Origin: Chitinophagaceae bacterium
GTDB taxonomy: Bacteria > Bacteroidota > Bacteroidia > Chitinophagales > Chitinophagaceae
Length of the DNA stretch: 22,835 nt
Direction: 5' to 3'
Assembly (NCBI GenBank): GCA_016721725.1
Contig: JADKHN010000003.1
Location: 1 to 22,835 of the forward strand
Shown: positions 21,350-22,835 of the stretch, one piece after another
Position numbering within the stretch: position 1 is the first letter of the stretch
How the letters are laid out: each line of letters begins with the position of its first letter
The notes under the pieces: generated by a model
Databases searched by the model: none
The model's input: only the letters and a program-made list of their open reading frames with translations
Told to the model about the DNA's origin: nothing
Position numbers and translations under genes: made by a program

Positions 21350-21466
21350 AAAGCAATATTCTAACACAATGACAAGGCCGTTCGTAGAATTAATTCTACA
21401 AGTCCAGATTGTTTATCCCTGTAACATTGCCTCCAATTTCAACCTATCATCAAACTGTTTATTCGC
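21350..21466. promoter_or_regulatory. Divergent intergenic region with a perfect 16-bp palindrome
   Basis: These 117 bases separate the start codons of the PKD-protein operon (leftward) and the YCF48-like gene (rightward), so both promoters should lie here. GTAGAATTAATTCTAC at 21384-21399 is a perfect palindrome, 34 bases from the leftward start and 67 from the rightward start. Its size and symmetry suit a dimeric regulator such as the LuxR-type response regulator of the operon. No exact TAnnTTTG box was found on either strand. Confidence 0.5.
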
Positions 21467-22835
21467 ATGAACAAGCTTAACTTAAGAAAATTCCATGGTC
21501 TGCTGGTGTTATTCCTGATCACAAGCAGCGCTGTTTTTTCACAGGGGTATAATACGACCAACTGGAAATTCAGCAATCCAAAGCAATTTGGATTCACTGT
21601 TTTGGATGTAGATTATTTTGATAACAATAATGCCATCGCGGTAGGTTCAAATGGCGGTATCGCCAAAACAACCGATGGCGGAAGGAACTGGACCTATGGG
21701 GTGTTTACTTTTCTTACGACTGCGAGTTTAAAGGCTACGCCTACATTTAATGATGTACATTATATAACCTCAACAGTCGCCTATGCGGTTGGCTCTCCGG
21801 GGGTTATGGCTAAAACAACCGATGGTGGTGCAACCTGGACTTTTGTAAATTCGCCACTTTATGCTAATGCTAAAAACATCAACGCCTGCTGGTTCCTGGA
21901 TGCCAATAAAGGGTATATCGGAGGGGATGTAAATAATAACACTGATTCAATTCCCAGGTTATATGTAACCCTGAATGGAGGGGCTAGCTGGGACTCAATT
22001 ACACCTCCGCTGGTTAACGGAGTTTCCAGGGTTGGTTACATTAATAATCCATTGATCCCTTCTGTATTATGGCCGGTGGATGCAAAACTGAAATCCATCT
22101 ACCGTATTGAATTTATCAATGACAGTACGGGATATGTATGCGGTAGCAACTCTTATGCTGTTAGCTTGTTCCCTAGTGTAAGCCCTAGGGCGACCAGCTC
22201 AACAGTTTGTACACCACTTGCCACATTCCTGACCTCCGGGTCTATGGCTGCAGGTTTGCTTTGGAAATTCAAAAGCGGCGTATTAACTGATTATTCATTT
22301 AGTAAAGAAAGGCTTGGCTATACGGGCATTAATACAGCTACAATTAATTGCTCTACCACATTTGGTACGGTTTCTCCCATTACCCAGCAATACAGGGCCA
22401 TGAACATCATCAACGACTCAACCGTTGTAATGATGTCATTCAATAACAATACGGTCGTTCGGGTACATACCGGGAAAAATGACAGTACAGCCAATGTAAA
22501 TGCTCCTGGTATTTTTGAAAAGGGAATATATGATGTATTAAACTTTCCTTTCCCCCCAACAGCCGGTCCAAATGCCGGTCCGCCAATTCCAAACCCCCAG
22601 GTCCTGTTAGCTTCCAATCCTTACCAGATGAGGCGGACGACAAACGGGACACTGGTCGTTAATGGAAACTTTGGCCGTATGTTCAGATCAGTCGATACGG
22701 GAAGGAACTGGATACAGGATGTAACCCTTCCCCAGGGCAGGAATTATACCGGGGAAGGAGTTTGGGCACTCGATATCGCTCCAAATGGCAGGTTTTTAAG
22801 CATGGGCTCAAATGGAGTGGTTGCCGATTCTTTGC
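21467..22835 (+). CDS. Secreted YCF48-like repeat protein, 3' end beyond window
   Basis: The frame is open from ATG 21467 to the window end, 456 codons without a stop, so the gene is partial. The N-terminus is a signal peptide (KFHGLLVLFLITSSAVFSQG). Beta-propeller-type YCF48 motifs recur: AIAVGSNGGIAKTTDGGRNW, AYAVGSPGVMAKTTDGGATW, YVTLNGGASWDSI and GNFGRMFRSVDTGRNW. These TTDGGxxW blades occur in photosystem II assembly factors but also widely in secreted Bacteroidota proteins that often end in a T9SS sorting domain; the C-terminus is not in view. A photosynthetic role is not implied. An extracellular seven-bladed propeller is the likely fold. It diverges from the PKD-protein operon and may be co-regulated with it. 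No frameshift was noticed. Confidence 0.8.
   Translation, partial: MNKLNLRKFHGLLVLFLITSSAVFSQGYNTTNWKFSNPKQFGFTVLDVDYFDNNNAIAVGSNGGIAKTTDGGRNWTYGVFTFLTTASLKATPTFNDVHYITSTVAYAVGSPGVMAKTTDGGATWTFVNSPLYANAKNINACWFLDANKGYIGGDVNNNTDSIPRLYVTLNGGASWDSITPPLVNGVSRVGYINNPLIPSVLWPVDAKLKSIYRIEFINDSTGYVCGSNSYAVSLFPSVSPRATSSTVCTPLATFLTSGSMAAGLLWKFKSGVLTDYSFSKERLGYTGINTATINCSTTFGTVSPITQQYRAMNIINDSTVVMMSFNNNTVVRVHTGKNDSTANVNAPGIFEKGIYDVLNFPFPPTAGPNAGPPIPNPQVLLASNPYQMRRTTNGTLVVNGNFGRMFRSVDTGRNWIQDVTLPQGRNYTGEGVWALDIAPNGRFLSMGSNGVVADSL

Noticed and set aside
21467..22835. Photosystem assembly factor
   Set aside because: YCF48-type blades are common in secreted proteins of non-photosynthetic Bacteroidota, and nothing else in the window relates to photosynthesis.

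Overview
This window looks like a chromosomal piece of a Bacteroidota bacterium, most likely a member of Chitinophagaceae or a close relative. The grounds are a SusC/SusD pair, a C-terminal domain of the gliding-motility / type IX secretion (T9SS type B) kind, a propeller/Y_Y_Y sensor kinase, the absence of clear Shine-Dalgarno sites, and a TAnnTTTG-type promoter box in front of serA. No tRNA, rRNA, CRISPR array or insertion sequence was seen. The family level is inference from style, not from a marker gene.

Left block (about 400-11781, all on the minus strand, read right to left): a lipoprotein serine hydrolase, then a DeoR-type repressor, then a SusC-like TonB-dependent transporter, a SusD-like lipoprotein, a DUF4397 lipoprotein, a two-domain fasciclin lipoprotein, and a secreted MG2-domain protein with a TonB-plug-like segment but no barrel. 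The last five genes follow one another with gaps of 13 to about 80 bases and read as one envelope operon. No glycoside hydrolase, lyase, sulfatase or peptidase sits among them, so the cargo of this SusCD pair is unknown. From about 6,350 leftwards the genes are cut by many +/-1 frameshifts, although the protein families continue across them. I read this mainly as uncorrected sequencing error, with true decay not excluded. Coordinates of those genes come from joining frames by hand. The first 400 bases hold nothing I can identify.

Middle block: serA (D-3-phosphoglycerate dehydrogenase with C-terminal ACT domain) runs on the plus strand from 11834 and diverges from the serine hydrolase over a 52-base intergenic region. 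Its stop codon directly abuts the stop codon of a convergent histidine kinase.

Right block (13072-21349, minus strand, read right to left): a very large secreted protein (IgGFc-binding-like N-terminus, nine PKD domains, T9SS type B sorting domain), followed after 5 bases by a NarL/FixJ response regulator and after 34 more bases by a membrane histidine kinase with a periplasmic propeller sensor. An adhesin-like surface protein and its own two-component pair thus appear to share a transcript. Divergent from it is a secreted YCF48-like repeat protein that runs off the window. The 117 bases between the two start codons contain a perfect 16-bp palindrome that could be a regulator site.

SusC (two), SerA, the kinase and the PKD protein also carry isolated frameshifts; each is given as one gene, with the break position in its entry.
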